The translations under genes were made by a program, and so were the position numbers. The notes below the pieces were generated by a model. The model searched no databases. It worked only from the letters and a program-made list of their open reading frames with translations, and had not been told where the DNA came from. DNA of 23,646 nucleotides from an uncultured Francisella sp. (lineage in GTDB: Bacteria > Pseudomonadota > Gammaproteobacteria > Burkholderiales > Neisseriaceae), in NCBI GenBank assembly GCA_943913655.1, contig CALTZA010000015.1, positions 1 through 23,646 on the forward strand, read 5' to 3'. This document shows, in pieces, positions 6,789 through 15,489 of this stretch (the first letter of the stretch is position 1; each line of letters begins with the position of its first letter).

Positions 6789-6831
6789 ACCTTATCACCC
6801 AATCAATCCGCTGTACACTACTTTTTAATAC

Positions 6832-6857
6832 AAAAATAATAACGCCGTCTGGCTATT
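6832..6857 (-). terminator. Possible weak terminator after gatB
   Basis: On the minus strand AATAGCC, loop AGAC, GGC, a GT bulge and TATT form a short hairpin, followed by ATTTTTG. It lies about 22 nt past the gatB stop and before lptE. The stem is short and partly A/T, so efficiency would be modest. Confidence 0.35.
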
Positions 6858-6878
6858 TATCATTCACTTTTGTCAGTG

Positions 6879-8354
6879 TCAATTGGCAATTAATCTCTTG
6901 ATTAGCTCAGCTGCTTTTTGCGCATTGGCTTTGCCTTGGGTCTTTTTCATCATATACCCCAACATAACATTCAAGGCTTTTTCCTTACCTGAACGAAATT
7001 CATTGACGGCCTTCTCATTTTTTTCAATAGCTTCTTTGGCGATGGCTTCCAATACATCCGCTTCATCAAGTAAACGATATTGGCTATTTTGTAAAATAGA
7101 TATGATCTCTTCGCGCACTTGATCTTGCCTAAGAAACTCTTGTCTTGTCAGCACATTTTCTTTAGCAAATACTTCATCCAAGTATTGTCTAGCCAAAGCA
7201 GTGCTCAAATGTCCTTGGGCTATCTTCTTCATTAAATAATCCAATTCTCCTAAATTCAACGGGTATTTTCTGTCCTTTTGATAGGGCTGGTAATTCTCTA
7301 AACGAGGATAAAACTCGTCAATCAACCAGCGGGATAATAGAGAATTTCCTTTAATTGCATCAATATTTTCCGCCATTTCACGATTGATCACATAACGCGC
7401 ATCATCTAGAGCATACTCTTCTTTGAAACGTTTTTTAACTAATTGAGGGGGCTCGATTTTTTTCGATTTTTCCTCCTTAAATAGATCATCAACACAAACT
7501 GCCAATAGATCCGGATCAGGGAAATAACGATAATCATCAGCGTTTTCTTTACTACGCATGGCGTGAGTTTCACCAGTTGTCACATCAAAAAGACGAGTTT
7601 CTTGCGCAATAACATGTCCATTCTCAAGTAAGTCAATCTGTCTTGCTGTTTCAAAATCAATCGCTTGCCGAATAAATTCAAAGGAATTGAGATTTTTAAT
7701 CTCACAGCGGGTGCCCAATGCTTCTCCCTCGCGTCGTACTGATACATTGACATCAGCTCTAAAATCGCCCTGGGACATATCTCCGTTACAAATATCTAGC
7801 CAAGTTACTAAACGATGCATCGTTTTGGCATAAACCACTGCTTCTGTGGACGAACTTAACTGAGGTGCTGACACAACTTCAATCAGAGGGTTACCGGCAC
7901 GATTAAAATCCAAAGCAGTATACTGAACAAATTTATCATGTACCGATTTACCGGCATTTTCTTCTAGATGCGCTTGAACTATATGAATAGGTTTATTTAC
8001 CCCTTGTCCTAATTCGATATCCAACACCCCATCCTTTATAATCGGATAAAAAAATTGAGTAATTTGATAACCTTTGGGCAGATCTGGATAAAAATAATGT
8101 TTTCGATCAAAACTTGTTGGATTATTAATATGCGCATTAAGGGCTAAACCTAAGCGAATTGCTTTGCGTAACGCCTCTTTATTGAGTCTAGGTAATGTTC
8201 CAGGCAGAGCTAAATCAATTTCATTGGCCTGGCTATTTGGTTGTGCCCCAAAACAAGTTGAAGATGAAGTAAATAGTTTGCTTTGGGTATTGAGTTCAAT
8301 ATGAATCTCTAGGCCAATAACAACCTGCCAACTCATTTCTTTTCTGCTGCCCAT
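6879..8354 (-). CDS. gatB: Asp/Glu-tRNA amidotransferase subunit B
   Basis: GatB phosphorylates the mischarged Glu-tRNA(Gln) or Asp-tRNA(Asn) and transfers ammonia delivered from GatA. It has 491 residues in the full reading. The hallmarks are VVIGLEIHIEL at the start, HYFYPDLPKGYQITQ, HLEENAGKS, DFNRAGNPLIEVVS, and a C-terminal YqeY-like tail ending with LGYMMKKTQGKANAQKAAELI. Two starts compete. ATG 8354 has a good AGGAG site 7 nt upstream. ATG 8336 (485 residues, MSWQVVIGL) overlaps the gatA stop as ATGA and matches the usual N-terminus better. I keep 8354 because of its ribosome site. Last gene of rarA-gatC-gatA-gatB. Confidence 0.95.
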   Translation of the reverse strand: MGSRKEMSWQVVIGLEIHIELNTQSKLFTSSSTCFGAQPNSQANEIDLALPGTLPRLNKEALRKAIRLGLALNAHINNPTSFDRKHYFYPDLPKGYQITQFFYPIIKDGVLDIELGQGVNKPIHIVQAHLEENAGKSVHDKFVQYTALDFNRAGNPLIEVVSAPQLSSSTEAVVYAKTMHRLVTWLDICNGDMSQGDFRADVNVSVRREGEALGTRCEIKNLNSFEFIRQAIDFETARQIDLLENGHVIAQETRLFDVTTGETHAMRSKENADDYRYFPDPDLLAVCVDDLFKEEKSKKIEPPQLVKKRFKEEYALDDARYVINREMAENIDAIKGNSLLSRWLIDEFYPRLENYQPYQKDRKYPLNLGELDYLMKKIAQGHLSTALARQYLDEVFAKENVLTRQEFLRQDQVREEIISILQNSQYRLLDEADVLEAIAKEAIEKNEKAVNEFRSGKEKALNVMLGYMMKKTQGKANAQKAAELIKRLIAN

Positions 8355-9775
8355 GCCTTCTCTCCTGTCTGCTCAAAAGGCGATTGTCGATGCCAGTCAC
8401 TTTTTTCTTGAATTAGTTGAGCAATGCCAAGTAATAAATAATCACTAAAATGAGGTCCAATCAACTGTACCCCAACAGGCATCTTCTCCTTCTCGCTCAA
8501 CGGTCCAGGGATACTCAAGGAAGGCAAATAAGCAAGATTAACTAAAATAGTATATACATCCGTTAAATACATCTGTAGCGGATCATCCTTAAAACTACCA
8601 AGACGCGGCGCCACACTTGGTGTCACCGGTGATACAATAACATCACATTGTTGAAGTACTTTCTCAAACTCAGCAACAATCATTTGGCGTATCTTTTTGG
8701 CTTTTAAATAATAAGCATCATAAAAACCATGAGATAAAACATAAGTACCCATTAAAATGCGGCGCTTGACTTCCTTGCCAAACCCTTGTGAGCGAGAGCG
8801 CCTATATAAATCTTCTAAATTTTCAGTCAAATCAGCACGATAGCCATAGCGCACTCCATCATAACGCTGTAAATTACTGCTGGCTTCAGCTGCAGTAAGA
8901 AGATAATAAGTAGAAATGGCCACCTTTGTTTGTGATAAAGATATTTCAACCAAATGTGCTCCTTCTTGCTCAAGCAAGGCCAGTACTGGTGCTGAAGGTT
9001 GCTCAAATTCTTTAATAAGACCAATTTTAAGTCCTTTTAATGTTAAAGAGGGAAAGGAGTGATGAGGAAAATTTCGGCTAGTATCATCTTTGGGATCTTT
9101 GCCAATCATTGCCTGAAAGACCCATTTTAAATCATCGGCACTTTTAGCCATTGGCCCCACTTGATCAAAGCTAGAAGCATAAGCAATTAAACCATAGCGA
9201 GAAACAGCACCATAAGTCGGTTTTAAGCCACTGATGCCACAATAAGCAGCAGGAGCACGAATAGAGCCCCCTGTATCACTACCAAGAGCAACAGGACATA
9301 AACGTGCTGCTACTGCCGCTGCAGAACCACCTGAAGAACCACCTGGCACACGCTCAGTATCCCAGGGATTTAAGGTAGGCCCAAAATAGGAGCTCTCAGT
9401 GGTCGAGCCCATGGCAAATTCATCCATGTTCGCTCTACCTAAGGGGATCATACCAACCTTATCCAACTGAGCAATGACAGTTGCCGTATAGGGAGCAACA
9501 AAATTGGCAAGAATTTTGGAGCCTGCCGTTGCCTGCCAACCTTGTTGGCAAATAGAATCTTTATAAATAATTGGGATACCTGTTAATGGGTGAGTATCCC
9601 CTTGTTTTAAAAGCCGATCAGCAGCATCGGCCGCTTGCAAAGTGCGGCTTTTATCTCTCTTAATAATGGCATTATAGTGGTCAGGCTGTTGCAAGAAATA
9701 CTCAGCCAACTCACGCGCACTAAGCTTTTTACACTGCAGCAGTTCACTTAGTTCTCTGATACTTTTGTTCTTCAT
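8333..9775 (-). CDS. gatA: Asp/Glu-tRNA amidotransferase subunit A
   Basis: GatA is the amidase-signature subunit that hydrolyses glutamine and channels ammonia to GatB. It has 480 residues. The catalytic Ser-Ser-Lys triad is intact: Lys72 in YKDSI, Ser147 in PGGSSGGSAAAVAA and Ser171 in GSDTGGSIRAPA. The C-terminal QLIGPHFSDYLLL is also typical. It overlaps gatC by four bases (ATGA, 9772-9775) and overlaps gatB at the other end, so the three subunits should be translated in step. With GatB and tRNA-Glu it implies the indirect route for Gln-tRNA and/or Asn-tRNA; which one is used cannot be decided here. Confidence 0.97.
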   Translation of the reverse strand: MKNKSIRELSELLQCKKLSARELAEYFLQQPDHYNAIIKRDKSRTLQAADAADRLLKQGDTHPLTGIPIIYKDSICQQGWQATAGSKILANFVAPYTATVIAQLDKVGMIPLGRANMDEFAMGSTTESSYFGPTLNPWDTERVPGGSSGGSAAAVAARLCPVALGSDTGGSIRAPAAYCGISGLKPTYGAVSRYGLIAYASSFDQVGPMAKSADDLKWVFQAMIGKDPKDDTSRNFPHHSFPSLTLKGLKIGLIKEFEQPSAPVLALLEQEGAHLVEISLSQTKVAISTYYLLTAAEASSNLQRYDGVRYGYRADLTENLEDLYRRSRSQGFGKEVKRRILMGTYVLSHGFYDAYYLKAKKIRQMIVAEFEKVLQQCDVIVSPVTPSVAPRLGSFKDDPLQMYLTDVYTILVNLAYLPSLSIPGPLSEKEKMPVGVQLIGPHFSDYLLLGIAQLIQEKSDWHRQSPFEQTGEKAWAAEKK

Positions 9776-10062
9776 TCAATCACCTTAGGCACAGTATAAA
9801 AGCCTTCTTTAACTTGAGGAGCAAGCTGTTGCATCGCTTTTTGCATTGTCTGCTTAAGTGTTACTGACTGATCTGTACGCAAATTATCTATCTCTTGATT
9901 GTTTACCTGCAACAACTTGGGCGTTTTAACCACTTCAACCACACATTGCGCCATTAAAAAAAATTGATTTAATTCTTTCTCAATAGGCTCTTCTTCTTCA
10001 TCTGAAAAATACAACTTAGCCAAGGTAGCCAAATGATCAATATTCTTCTTACTTAGTTTCAT
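9772..10062 (-). CDS. gatC: Asp/Glu-tRNA amidotransferase subunit C
   Basis: GatC is a small belt-like subunit that stabilises the GatA-GatB pair. Its 96 residues match the family length. It starts MKLSKKNIDHLATLAKLYFS, the usual N-terminal helix, and ends with the family hallmark EGFYTVPKVIE. A ribosome site AAGGGTG precedes ATG 10062. It lies 39 bp after rarA on the same strand and opens the gatCAB block. Confidence 0.92.
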   Translation of the reverse strand: MKLSKKNIDHLATLAKLYFSDEEEEPIEKELNQFFLMAQCVVEVVKTPKLLQVNNQEIDNLRTDQSVTLKQTMQKAMQQLAPQVKEGFYTVPKVIE

Positions 10063-10101
10063 GACATCACCCTTGTGAGATCAGTATAAATGTGATTATA
10101 C

Positions 10102-11412
10102 CTATTTTTTCTGCCTTGCTCTGCGATCTAATTCTTTTAGATAAGCTAGCTTCTCTTTGATTTTGATTTCAAGACCACGTTCCACAGGCCGATACCATGT
10201 TGGTTCCAAAATACCATCTGGCATGTAACTTTCTCCTGCTATATAACCATCAGATTCATTATGAGCATAGCGATAATCTTTACCATAAGCGATATTCTTC
10301 ATCATCTGCGTCGGTGCATTGCGTAAGTGTATCGGCACAGACGTGCTGGAGGATCGCTTTACAAAAGATTTTGCTTCATTATAAGCCTGATAAGCGGCAT
10401 TACTCTTGGCCGCACTTGCTAAAAATAGCACTGCTTCAGCAAGAGCAAGTTCTCCTTCTGGCCTACCCAAACGTTCATAAGTCAAAGCTGCTTGTTGACT
10501 GATTTCCATAGCACGAGGATCAGCTAAACCAATATCTTCCCAAGCCATACGAATAATCCGTCTGGCAAGATATCGCGGATCTGCACCACTGTCTAGCATG
10601 CGACATAGCCAGTACAAAGCTGCATCTGGATGGGAGCCACGTACCGATTTATGCAAAGCAGAAATTTGTTCGTAAAACTGATCTCCTCCTTTATCAAAAC
10701 CACGCAGCTTCTCTCCCATCATCTTATCAATAAATTGACTATCAAGCACAGTGATTCTTTTCTGTAGAGCTGCCAATAAGAGCCGCTCCATAGTATTAAT
10801 CAATTTGCGCGCATCTTGATCAGCTAAAGCCGTAAGAGAGGGAATAATTTTCTGATCTAATTGCAAATTAGTATACTCGGGAAGACCCATAATACGTTGA
10901 ATTAACTGCTCTAAGGCTTTGTCAGTCAAAGGTTTAAATGTATAAATAGTACTGCGACTTAACAAAGCCTGATTAATTTCAAATGAGGGGTTTTCAGTAG
11001 TTGCCCCAATAAGTTTAAACAGACCCGACTCAACATGCGGCAAAAAAGCATCTTGTTGTGCTTTATTAAATCGATGTACCTCATCAACAAAAATAACAGT
11101 AGACTTACCTTTGTTTAAAGCAAATTGCGCCTCACTCACAGCTTCTCTAATTTCTTTCACCCCTGAAAAGATTGCTGAAAAGCTGATTAAATGCGCTTGA
11201 CTTTTTGCGGCAAGTAAACGAGCAATTGTAGTTTTACCGACTCCTGGAGGCCCCCATAAAATCATTGAGTGCACTTTTGCCATGTCATACATCAAGCGAA
11301 TCGGCCCACCATCACCTAATAGATGACTTTGTCCCACAACATCAGATAAGATTGTGGGGCGCAATCTTTCTGCTAACGGCTGTTGCAACGACTGCTGGAA
11401 AAAATCACTCAT
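10102..11412 (-). CDS. rarA: Replication-associated recombination protein RarA (MgsA)
   Basis: RarA is a clamp-loader-like AAA+ ATPase acting at stalled or gapped replication forks. It has 436 residues (E. coli 447). Motifs: LAERLRP near the N-terminus, Walker A GPPGVGKTT (54-62), Walker B VIFVDEVHRF (106-115), sensor 1 GATTENPSFE and LLSRSTIY, then the tetramerisation domain with SGADPRYLARRIIRMAWEDIG and a C-terminal PVERGLEIKIKEKL. It heads the minus-strand unit with gatCAB, an unusual partner, since E. coli places rarA between lolA and serS. A promoter candidate lies at 11472-11501. Confidence 0.95.
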   Translation of the reverse strand: MSDFFQQSLQQPLAERLRPTILSDVVGQSHLLGDGGPIRLMYDMAKVHSMILWGPPGVGKTTIARLLAAKSQAHLISFSAIFSGVKEIREAVSEAQFALNKGKSTVIFVDEVHRFNKAQQDAFLPHVESGLFKLIGATTENPSFEINQALLSRSTIYTFKPLTDKALEQLIQRIMGLPEYTNLQLDQKIIPSLTALADQDARKLINTMERLLLAALQKRITVLDSQFIDKMMGEKLRGFDKGGDQFYEQISALHKSVRGSHPDAALYWLCRMLDSGADPRYLARRIIRMAWEDIGLADPRAMEISQQAALTYERLGRPEGELALAEAVLFLASAAKSNAAYQAYNEAKSFVKRSSSTSVPIHLRNAPTQMMKNIAYGKDYRYAHNESDGYIAGESYMPDGILEPTWYRPVERGLEIKIKEKLAYLKELDRRARQKK

Positions 11413-11471
11413 CTTAAAACCTTATTGGAAATTGAAGTTAAAAAAACAATCCTAAAATTAAGCAAAATTTT

Positions 11472-11501
11472 ATTATACCTTAATCTGTAGAAACCTTTGA
11501 A
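11472..11501 (-). promoter_or_regulatory. Candidate promoter for rarA-gatCAB
   Basis: On the minus strand: -35 TTCAAA (plus 11496-11501), an 18-nt spacer and a perfect -10 TATAAT (plus 11472-11477), about 60 nt before the rarA start. Confidence 0.5.
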
Positions 11502-11502
11502 A

Positions 11503-11556
11503 GCCCTTTATCTTGCTACTTAATACTGAATAAACTAGAAACTTTTCATAAAGGGC
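11503..11556. repeat. 8-bp inverted repeat between the divergent rarA and nrdA promoters
   Basis: GCCCTTTA (11503-11510) and TAAAGGGC (11549-11556) are exact inverted repeats 38 bp apart, sitting between the rarA -35 and the nrdA -35. This is a plausible paired operator. It does not match the NrdR box as I know it, and no regulator is named. Confidence 0.35.
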
Positions 11557-11572
11557 ATTTACGTTGATCAAC

Positions 11573-11602
11573 TTCACCCCATGTAGCCAGAAAGGGTATA
11601 AT
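11573..11602 (+). promoter_or_regulatory. Candidate promoter for nrdA-nrdB-ferredoxin
   Basis: TTCACC (11573-11578), an 18-nt spacer and a perfect TATAAT (11597-11602). It would give a leader of about 160 nt before ATG 11768. The leader shows no recognised riboswitch or convincing ORF. Confidence 0.45.
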
Positions 11603-11767
11603 GGAGAAAGGTAGTGGTTGACTCAGTGACGAGCCTTATCAATTAAATCAAGATCTTAAGTAGTAGAAAAGCAATTGTATAGACTGCCCTAGAAAAAGCG
11701 CTGATTAGTTAGGCCAAGAGTGCCCGAGTTTTCTATTTTTTATTGTTTTTACATAGTTTGTTTCATA

Positions 11768-14044
11768 ATGTCTAATATCACGAATTTAAAAGTTATTAAG
11801 CGCAATAATAGAGAAGAGAAACTAAATCTTGATAAGATACATCGCGTTATTACTTGGGCCGCAGAAGGCTTGCAGGATGTTTCTGTTTCGCAAGTGGAGA
11901 TGAAATCGCAAATCCAGTTCTATAACGGAATCCGCACTAAAGATATTCACGAAACAATCACCAAAGCAGCAGCTGATCTAATTTCTAGTAATACTCCAGA
12001 TTATCAATACCTCGCAGCACGATTGGCAATTTTTCAACTACGTAAAATTGCTTATGGACAGTTCACACCTCCCTCTCTTATCAAACACATTAAAAAGCTA
12101 GTCAAAGAACATAAATATGATTCAAGTATTTTGGAAAATTATAGCGAAGCAGAGATAGCCGAGCTGGATCAATGCATTGATCATAGTCGTGACTTAAATT
12201 TTTCTTATACCGGAGTAAAACAGTTAGAAAGCAAATATTTGGTACAAAATCGTGTGACACGTACTGTCTATGAAAGTCCACAATTTTTATACATGCTCAT
12301 TGCTATGTGTATCTTTGCACACTACCCTAAAAACAAGCGGCTTAGCTATATCAAACGTTTTTATAATGCGATCTCCACCTTTAAAATTTCACTTCCCACG
12401 CCAATTATGGCAGGAGTGCGCACTCCATCACGTCAATTCAGTTCCTGTGTGTTAATTGAGTGTGGTGATAGTCTAGATTCAATCAATGCCACCACTTCTG
12501 CCATTGTAAAATATGTATCGCAACGGGCAGGAATTGGCATCAATGCAGGACGAATTCGCGCTTTGGGTAGTGAAATACGCGCAGGTGAAGCGCAGCACAC
12601 CGGCTGTATTCCTTTCTTTAAGTTATTTCAAGCTGCAGTGAAGTCGTGCTCCCAAGGTGGAGTACGTGGTGGTGCTGCTACCCTATATTTTCCATTATGG
12701 CATCTAGAAATTGAGTCTCTACTAGTATTGAAGAATAATCGTGGAGTAGAAGAAAATCGCGTTCGCCACTTAGATTATACTGTGCAAATTAACAAGCTTT
12801 TATATCAACGCTTAATTAAAAATCAATTAATTACACTTTTTTCACCTCATGATGTTCCAGATCTGTATGAAGCTTTTTTCAGTGATCAGAAAACTTTCTT
12901 ACACCTTTATGAACGTTATGAAAAAAAACCAGATCTTCGTAAAAAATCTTTGCCTGCTTCTGAATTATTCTCTCTTTTAATGCAAGAGCGTGCCAGCACT
13001 GGTCGTATTTACATCCAAAATGTGGATCACTGTAATATGCATAGTGCTTTCAACCCTGAACTTGCTCCAGTGCGCCAATCCAATTTATGTCTGGAAATAA
13101 CTCTTCCCACGAAATCGCTTAATGATATACATGATCAGCAAGGAGAAATTGCTCTGTGTACTTTATCTGCGATTAATCTAGGAACAATAGAATCCAATGC
13201 CGATTTGCAAGAAGTATGTGAGCTAGCTGTACGCGCCTTAGATGCATTACTAGATTATCAGTTTTATCCTGTTGCAGCGGCTAAAAATGCCACCATAAAA
13301 AGACGCCCTCTTGGAATTGGTGTGATCAATTATGCTTACTTTCTAGCCAAACACGGCTTAAAATACTCAGATGGCTCTGCCAATGCTTTGACTCACCAAC
13401 GTTTTGAGGCCTTTCAGTACTATCTATTAAAAGCTTCTGTTCAGTTAGCCAAAGAATTTGGTCCCTGTGAGGGTTTTAAAGAAACCACCTATGCACAAGG
13501 TTTATTGCCCATTGATACCTATAAAACCAGCATCAATGAATTCTGTCAGGAACCTTTGCATCTAGATTGGGAGGAGCTTCGTCAAGATATTGCGCACTAT
13601 GGTCTAAGAAACAGCACCTTGTCTTCCTTGATGCCTTCAGAAACTTCTAGTCAAATCTCTAATGCCACCAATGGTATCGAACCTCCTCGTGGTTTAGTAT
13701 CAATTAAACAATCTAAAAATGGAATCTTACGCCAAGTGGTGCCGGAATATACTCGCCTAAAAGATGCATACGAACTTTTATGGGATATCCCTAATAACCA
13801 CGGTTATCTGCAATTAGTAGCGATCATGCAAAAATTTATTGATCAATCCATCTCTGCGAACACCAATTATGATCCCAGTAAATTTCCAGATGGTAAAGTA
13901 CCAATGAATACCTTGCTTTTTGATTTATTGACTGCGTATAAATACGGTCTAAAAACACTTTATTATCAAAATACTCGTGATGGCGCCAATCATGCACAAG
14001 ATGATGTGGATGAAGTCTGCATCGATGGTGCTTGCAAGGTTTAA
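11768..14044 (+). CDS. nrdA: Ribonucleoside-diphosphate reductase class Ia, alpha subunit
   Basis: NrdA reduces ribonucleoside diphosphates to the deoxy forms using a radical passed from NrdB. The chosen product is 758 residues (E. coli 761). It has the N-terminal ATP cone (LDKIHRVITWAAEGL), RQFSSCVLIECGDS with the redox Cys equivalent to C225, SNLCLEI with the N437/C439/E441 radical site, EIALCTLSAINLG with the C462 partner, MPSETSSQISNATNGIEPPRG, and a C-terminal CIDGACKV redox pair. The reading frame is open from a GTG at 11720, but the 16 extra residues are hydrophobic and absent from the family, so ATG 11768 is preferred. Similarity to the enterobacterial enzyme is striking along the whole length. 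Confidence 0.97.
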   Translation: MSNITNLKVIKRNNREEKLNLDKIHRVITWAAEGLQDVSVSQVEMKSQIQFYNGIRTKDIHETITKAAADLISSNTPDYQYLAARLAIFQLRKIAYGQFTPPSLIKHIKKLVKEHKYDSSILENYSEAEIAELDQCIDHSRDLNFSYTGVKQLESKYLVQNRVTRTVYESPQFLYMLIAMCIFAHYPKNKRLSYIKRFYNAISTFKISLPTPIMAGVRTPSRQFSSCVLIECGDSLDSINATTSAIVKYVSQRAGIGINAGRIRALGSEIRAGEAQHTGCIPFFKLFQAAVKSCSQGGVRGGAATLYFPLWHLEIESLLVLKNNRGVEENRVRHLDYTVQINKLLYQRLIKNQLITLFSPHDVPDLYEAFFSDQKTFLHLYERYEKKPDLRKKSLPASELFSLLMQERASTGRIYIQNVDHCNMHSAFNPELAPVRQSNLCLEITLPTKSLNDIHDQQGEIALCTLSAINLGTIESNADLQEVCELAVRALDALLDYQFYPVAAAKNATIKRRPLGIGVINYAYFLAKHGLKYSDGSANALTHQRFEAFQYYLLKASVQLAKEFGPCEGFKETTYAQGLLPIDTYKTSINEFCQEPLHLDWEELRQDIAHYGLRNSTLSSLMPSETSSQISNATNGIEPPRGLVSIKQSKNGILRQVVPEYTRLKDAYELLWDIPNNHGYLQLVAIMQKFIDQSISANTNYDPSKFPDGKVPMNTLLFDLLTAYKYGLKTLYYQNTRDGANHAQDDVDEVCIDGACKV

Positions 14045-14059
14045 TTAAAGGCGATAAAT

Positions 14060-15193
14060 ATGTTGTACACCACGTTTAGTCAAAAAGCCAATGATGCACT
14101 TAAAGAACCCATGTTTTTTGGCCAGCCTGTCAATATTTCTCGCTATGATCAGCAAAAATATGAAATTTTTGAGCAATTAATTGAAAAGCAACTAAGCTTT
14201 TTCTGGCGACCGGAAGAAGTGGATGTTTCTCAGGACCGAATCGATTTTCATAATTTACCTGAAAATGAAAAACATATTTTTTTAAGTAACTTAAAATACC
14301 AAACACTTTTGGACTCTATTCAGGGTAGAAGCCCTAACATTGCCTTTTTACCAGTTATTTCCCTACCTGAATTAGAAACTTGGGTAGAAACTTGGTCTTT
14401 TTCTGAAACCATTCACTCACGTTCTTATACGCATATTATCCGCAATATCGTCAATAACCCCTCTATTGTATTTGATGACATCGTACGCAATAAAGAAATT
14501 ATCAAACGAGCCAAAGATATCTCTTACTATTATGATGACTTTATTCGCTATAATGTGCTCCACTGTACTTATGGAGAGGGAAAGCATCACATCAAAGGCC
14601 AACAAATTGACATTCAACGACATGAGCTAAAAAAGAGATTATATCTCTGTTTGATGTGCGTTAATATTTTAGAAGGAGTACGTTTTTATGTCAGCTTTGC
14701 TTGCTCTTTTGCTTTTGCAGAGCGAAAACTGATGGAGGGTAATGCCAAAATTATTCGTCTAATTGCCCGTGATGAAGCGCTACATTTAACCTCTACCCAA
14801 CATATGCTGAATATTTTGCGCACTGGACATGATGATCCTGAAATGGCTGTCATCGCTAAGGAGTGTAAAAAAGAATGTGAAGATATCTTCTATCGTGCAT
14901 CAAAACAGGAAAAAGATTGGGCTAGATATCTCTTTAAAGAAGGTTCAATGATTGGTCTTAATAAAGAGATCTTATGCCAATATGTTGAATACATCACTAA
15001 TATCCGTATGAAGAGTGTGGGCTTAGATGTGGTGTATCCCCATGCCACACAAAACCCCATTCCTTGGATTAATACTTGGCTGGTGTCGGATAATGTTCAG
15101 GTAGCTCCTCAGGAAGTAGAGCTAAGTTCTTACCTAGTTGGGCAAATTGACTCACAAGTTGATACAAATAATCTTGAGGACTTTGAACTCTAA
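14060..15193 (+). CDS. nrdB: Ribonucleoside-diphosphate reductase class Ia, beta subunit
   Basis: NrdB houses the di-iron tyrosyl radical that starts catalysis in NrdA. Its 377 residues match E. coli (376). The radical Tyr is Tyr123 in ETIHSRSYTHIIRNI, iron ligands include Asp85 in LLDSIQG and the Glu and His of SETIHS, and a second ligand set lies in ARDEALHLTSTQHML. The C-terminal tail with SSYLVGQIDSQVDTN is the part that docks on NrdA. An AAAGGCG ribosome site precedes ATG 14060, 15 nt after nrdA. Because the radical Tyr is present, this is a standard class Ia enzyme. Confidence 0.97.
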   Translation: MLYTTFSQKANDALKEPMFFGQPVNISRYDQQKYEIFEQLIEKQLSFFWRPEEVDVSQDRIDFHNLPENEKHIFLSNLKYQTLLDSIQGRSPNIAFLPVISLPELETWVETWSFSETIHSRSYTHIIRNIVNNPSIVFDDIVRNKEIIKRAKDISYYYDDFIRYNVLHCTYGEGKHHIKGQQIDIQRHELKKRLYLCLMCVNILEGVRFYVSFACSFAFAERKLMEGNAKIIRLIARDEALHLTSTQHMLNILRTGHDDPEMAVIAKECKKECEDIFYRASKQEKDWARYLFKEGSMIGLNKEILCQYVEYITNIRMKSVGLDVVYPHATQNPIPWINTWLVSDNVQVAPQEVELSSYLVGQIDSQVDTNNLEDFEL

Positions 15194-15200
15194 ACCACCT

Positions 15201-15482
15201 ATGTTAGTGACAACTGATTCAGGTAGTTTTGAAATTCAAGAAGGAAATCTACTTGAAGCATTAGAAAAAAATGGCTATAAGCCAGAGTATCATTGTCGCC
15301 AAGGTATGTGTGGAGTTTGTCGATTGATACTGAAGAGTGGACAAGTATCCTACACATTCTCTCCCTTAGCTTATATTGGCCCAAATGAAATATTACCCTG
15401 CTGCTGCATAGTAAAAAGCGATATTTCAATTGGTATTAAACATCCCAGAGACTTTTGTCCTTGCTTATTCAATAGTCAATAA
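15201..15482 (+). CDS. yfaE: 2Fe-2S ferredoxin, YfaE-like, maintains the NrdB cofactor
   Basis: This plant-type [2Fe-2S] ferredoxin supplies electrons for assembly and repair of the NrdB di-iron-tyrosyl cofactor. With the start at ATG 15201 it has 93 residues. Cluster ligands are in HCRQGMCGVCR (C-x4-C-x2-C) and the fourth Cys in ILPCCCIVK, as in YfaE. The order nrdA-nrdB-yfaE is the E. coli arrangement. The frame is open from 15138 inside nrdB, but those 21 residues do not resemble the family, so the ATG 8 nt past the nrdB stop is chosen. A tail after the usual end carries two more Cys (DFCPCLFNSQ). It converges on recN with 7 bp between. Confidence 0.9.
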   Translation: MLVTTDSGSFEIQEGNLLEALEKNGYKPEYHCRQGMCGVCRLILKSGQVSYTFSPLAYIGPNEILPCCCIVKSDISIGIKHPRDFCPCLFNSQ

Positions 15483-15489
15483 AATGGTT

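Noticed and set aside
11720..11767. GTG-started N-terminal extension of NrdA (16 hydrophobic residues)
   Set aside because: It does not align with any part of class Ia NrdA, and ATG 11768 gives the family start; an export signal on NrdA makes no sense.
15138..15200. Earlier ATG start for the ferredoxin, inside nrdB
   Set aside because: The 21 added residues are unlike YfaE and overlap the conserved NrdB tail in another frame.
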